NCBI GenBank assembly: GCA_021790495.1
Contig: JAJYGZ010000094.1
Location: 1 to 8,434, forward strand
From: Actinomycetes bacterium
GTDB taxonomy: Bacteria > Actinomycetota > Acidimicrobiia > Acidimicrobiales > Acidimicrobiaceae
DNA: 8,434 nt
Direction: 5' to 3'
In this document: positions 6,236 to 8,434 of the stretch, in pieces
How the letters are laid out: every line of letters begins with the position of its first letter
How positions within the stretch are numbered: position 1 is the stretch's first letter
Notes under the pieces: model-generated
Database searches by the model: none
Told to the model about the DNA's origin: nothing
The model's input: the letters and a program-made list of their open reading frames with translations, nothing else
Position numbers and translations under genes: made by a program

Positions 6236-7533
6236 AAGAGTTTGACTTCGGCAATATCGCCGGTGCAAGGGTGCTCGTGGCGGGTTTTGGCGTCGCTGGC
6301 CAGAGCGCCTACCGGCTCGCGGTGTCGCTGGGTGCGGAGGTAAGCGTCTTTGAAGATGGGCGCAACACCCCCGAAGCTTCTGTCACCACCTATTCGAAAC
6401 CAGCCGAACTCGAGGCGGTGTTGGACTCCTTTGACCTGGTGGTAGTCTCGCCCGGTATCGCCCCGACGCATCCGGTCTTCGCCCGGCCCGGCCGTACCAT
6501 CAGCGAACTCGGCTTCGCGCGTCACTTCACTAGCACTCCGGTCATTGCCATTACCGGCACCAACGGCAAGACCACGGTTACCACCTTGGTTACCGAGATG
6601 CTCAACCGAGCCGGCATCTCAGCTCTGGCAGTGGGCAATATCGGCGTCCCGCTGAGCGCCCACGTCGCCAAGCCGCCGGAGGTCTTTGTCCTTGAGGCGT
6701 CGTCATTTCAACTTGCCTACACCGACAGTCTTGGCCCATCACAAGCGGCGTTTCTCAACTTTTCCCCCGATCATCTCGACTGGCACCAGAGCCTCGAAGC
6801 CTACCTAGCTGCCAAGGCGCGTATCGTCACCGGTATCGAGCCCAGTGCTCCGGTCTGGATACCCGCAAATCAACCCAGCATTGCCGAAGCTCTCGGGTCC
6901 AAAAGCGCGCAACTTCGCACGGTTCCTGGCGAGTCGGCGCGCATCGAGGGATCCTGGTTAGTGCTGGGCCAGCGCCAACTAGTGCGGGTCGATGATCTCA
7001 CCCGCCGTTTTGCCCACGATCTTGGTAACTTCTGCTTTGCCGGAGCGATGGCCAGCCATCAAGGAGCCGACCTTGAATCGATCGCAGCGTCGATGGTGGA
7101 GTTTCGAGGACTGGCGCATCGTATGGAGTACTTGGGAGTAGTGCGCGGCCACCCCATTTACAACGACTCCAAGGCGACCACGCCCGATGCGGTGGTAGCC
7201 GATCTTGGGGGAATCGCTTCGGCGGTGCTGATCGCCGGGGGCAAGCCCAAAGGGCTCGACCTCTCTCCGCTCGCTGAGATCGCAGATCGAGTCTCTTCGG
7301 TTGTGGCGATCGGCGAGGCGGCGGCTCTGGTCGCCGAGGTATTTCGCGGCGTCGGCGTGCCGGTCTCGATTGCTGCCGACATGGGTGACGCCGTAGCCAG
7401 GGCATTTGAGCAGGCAAGAGACCTCGATGCGATAGTGCTCAGCCCGGGATGTACCTCCTGGGACTGGTATTCGTCATATGTGGAACGTGGGTCGGAGTTT
7501 GTGGCCCAAATCGAGAGATATCGGTCCAAGTAG
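6232..7533 (+). CDS. murD: MurD, UDP-MurNAc-L-alanine:D-glutamate ligase
   Basis: This cytoplasmic Mur ligase adds D-glutamate to UDP-MurNAc-L-alanine using ATP. The 433-residue product opens with a Rossmann-like segment (VLVAGFGVAGQSAYRLA). It then has the P-loop ITGTNGKTT (K113), LEASSFQL, SPDHLDWH, the probable carbamylated Lys195 in YLAAKARIV, NDSKATTPDA (311-320) and LSPGCTSWDWY in the C-terminal domain. The GTG at 6232 overlaps the mraY stop and fits the family's N-terminus. The frame stays open far upstream inside mraY, but that part is a shadow of mraY in another frame. The HNxxN region that commonly precedes the third domain reads HDLGNFCFAG here, a mild divergence. The gene is complete and coupled to mraY; it is separated from ftsW by 25 bases. 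Confidence 0.96.
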   Translation: MKEFDFGNIAGARVLVAGFGVAGQSAYRLAVSLGAEVSVFEDGRNTPEASVTTYSKPAELEAVLDSFDLVVVSPGIAPTHPVFARPGRTISELGFARHFTSTPVIAITGTNGKTTVTTLVTEMLNRAGISALAVGNIGVPLSAHVAKPPEVFVLEASSFQLAYTDSLGPSQAAFLNFSPDHLDWHQSLEAYLAAKARIVTGIEPSAPVWIPANQPSIAEALGSKSAQLRTVPGESARIEGSWLVLGQRQLVRVDDLTRRFAHDLGNFCFAGAMASHQGADLESIAASMVEFRGLAHRMEYLGVVRGHPIYNDSKATTPDAVVADLGGIASAVLIAGGKPKGLDLSPLAEIADRVSSVVAIGEAAALVAEVFRGVGVPVSIAADMGDAVARAFEQARDLDAIVLSPGCTSWDWYSSYVERGSEFVAQIERYRSK

Positions 7534-7545
7534 TGGTTTTTAGAG

Positions 7546-7551
7546 AGGGAG
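7546..7551 (+). promoter_or_regulatory. Ribosome binding site of ftsW
   Basis: AGGGAG lies 7 bases before the ATG at 7559, in the 25-base gap after the murD stop. It is the best-placed ribosome binding site of the window and fixes the ftsW start. It indicates that ftsW initiates independently and not by stop-start overlap. Confidence 0.7.
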
Positions 7552-7558
7552 TCCCCGA

Positions 7559-8434
7559 ATGAGAAATCTCGATCCGCGTGCGACGCGGCGCTTTCGACTC
7601 ATCGAAGACGAGACGCCCCGCCCGATTTCGTCGCGTGACCGCCGCGACGTGGGTCAGGGCCGCCCTCACCACCAAGAGACTACCCAGGCGCCCTATGCGC
7701 GCACCTCGGCCGAGCGCGCGCCGATCCGCCCCAGCGCAGCTGGTTCCACCGGCAAAGCGCGGACGTCAACTGGCCAAGGGCGGACTTCGCTGAAGTCTCG
7801 CGGAGGGCGCTCGGGCTCGGTGGCGTCGCCCAAGCGCAAGCGGGCAGAGGCTAAGTATCGGGCCGCAGTGGGCTCCGCTCCCAAATCTGCTCCGATCTAT
7901 GAGTACATCGACCTTGACGAGCCCGACAAATCACGGCGGACTCCCGCGGATGACAGGTTGTTCTCGGTCTCGCGTTCCAATAGCACCAGTTTTACCCTTG
8001 GTGTGCTGGTGTCGTTTCTGGTTCTAGTTGGAGCCGCGATGGTCCTTTCTACCTCTTTCGTTCCCTCGCTAGGGTCGAGCGGGCTGGGTTCACCGTTCGC
8101 GATCTTCGAGCGCCAGTTCATCTGGATTGTCGGCGGCTTCGTGATGTTTGTGTTCGTCTCCCGGATCAATCCCCGGCGTATCGCTCCGGTGGCGCGGCTG
8201 CTACTGATACCTACAGTGCTCGTGCTCCTGGTGGTGCTGGTGCCCGGAGTCGGGGTCACGGTGGGAGGTTCGAGCCGCTGGATCGGCATCTCGTTCTTGC
8301 GATTTCAACCCTCTGAACTGGCCAAGTTGGCAGTGGTGCTCTATCTGGCCGGGTTTTTCACCCCGTCGGTGCCCGAGCGACTGAGAAGTTTTCGAGCGGC
8401 ATTGCCGGCGATATGGCTGGTAGGGGTGACCGCG
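7559..8434 (+). CDS. ftsW: FtsW, SEDS septal peptidoglycan glycosyltransferase, 3' end outside window
   Basis: FtsW polymerises lipid II at the septum together with FtsI. The frame is open from ATG 7559 to the window edge, giving 292 codons. Residues 1-144 form a hydrophilic extension rich in Arg, Lys, Ser, Thr and Pro. Membrane helices start at residue 145 (FTLGVLVSFLVLVGAAMVLS) and continue with FIWIVGGFVMFVFVS and LLLIPTVLVLLVVLVPG. The SEDS signatures GGSSRWI (236-242) and FQPSELAKL (249-257) are clear. RodA is the main alternative, but the position after murD and the overall cluster favour FtsW. FtsW proteins usually have a much shorter cytoplasmic N-terminus, so the extension is notable. 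The supporting ribosome binding site makes this start firm. Confidence 0.93.
   Translation, partial: MRNLDPRATRRFRLIEDETPRPISSRDRRDVGQGRPHHQETTQAPYARTSAERAPIRPSAAGSTGKARTSTGQGRTSLKSRGGRSGSVASPKRKRAEAKYRAAVGSAPKSAPIYEYIDLDEPDKSRRTPADDRLFSVSRSNSTSFTLGVLVSFLVLVGAAMVLSTSFVPSLGSSGLGSPFAIFERQFIWIVGGFVMFVFVSRINPRRIAPVARLLLIPTVLVLLVVLVPGVGVTVGGSSRWIGISFLRFQPSELAKLAVVLYLAGFFTPSVPERLRSFRAALPAIWLVGVTA
7748..7789 (+). repeat. Tandem 21-base repeat in the FtsW N-terminal extension
   Basis: Two adjacent units encode TGKARTS (7748-7768) and TGQGRTS (7769-7789), FtsW residues 64-70 and 71-77. They match at 16 of 21 bases, and three of the five differences change no residue. This suggests an old in-frame duplication in a disordered basic region. 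Confidence 0.55.

Noticed and set aside
7534..7558. Possible terminator between murD and ftsW
   Set aside because: The gap is only 25 bases. It has a short T run (TTTTT at 7537-7541) but no stem before it, and it is mostly ribosome binding site.
1..8434. CRISPR arrays, tRNA or rRNA genes, insertion sequences, attachment sites
   Set aside because: No regular spaced repeats, no tRNA-like cloverleaf and no transposase or terminal repeats were seen; the window is packed with cell wall genes.

Overview
This window is part of a division and cell wall (dcw) cluster. All genes lie on the + strand, and coding density is close to 100 percent. In order they are the 3' part of rsmH (mraW), an ftsL-like gene, ftsI, murE, mraY, murD and the first 292 codons of ftsW. 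The DNA is GC-rich, GTG starts are common, and MurE carries the DNPR motif of meso-diaminopimelate-adding enzymes. FtsL has a very long proline/threonine/alanine-rich tail with TTT-x-AP repeats. Together these suggest an actinobacterium, perhaps of the Acidimicrobiia type. The lineage is an inference from style and gene order, not from a marker gene.

Layout. Bases 1-92 hold no convincing gene. From about base 72-93 to 695 the C-terminal half of the 16S rRNA methyltransferase RsmH can be read, but its SAM-binding N-terminal half is not in frame upstream. Next come ftsL (697-1668), ftsI (1669-3678), murE (3675-5198), mraY (5195-6235) and murD (6232-7533). These are joined by gaps of 0-1 base or by 4-base ATGA/GTGA overlaps, so they look translationally coupled. 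A 25-base gap with a good Shine-Dalgarno site precedes ftsW (7559 onward), which runs off the window.

How the genes work together. MurD adds D-Glu and MurE adds meso-DAP to the UDP-MurNAc peptide in the cytoplasm. MraY moves the finished phospho-MurNAc-pentapeptide onto undecaprenyl phosphate, making lipid I. FtsW (SEDS glycosyltransferase) and FtsI (class B PBP transpeptidase) polymerise and crosslink septal peptidoglycan, with FtsL as a membrane partner.

The window is mostly a standard pathway, and I see no clearly new system. The points worth a second look are: the absence of murF between murE and mraY, the disrupted or missing front half of rsmH, an AGGAGG placed before an ATT codon where MurE homology begins, an inverted repeat inside the unusual ftsI tail, and long low-complexity extensions on FtsL and FtsW.
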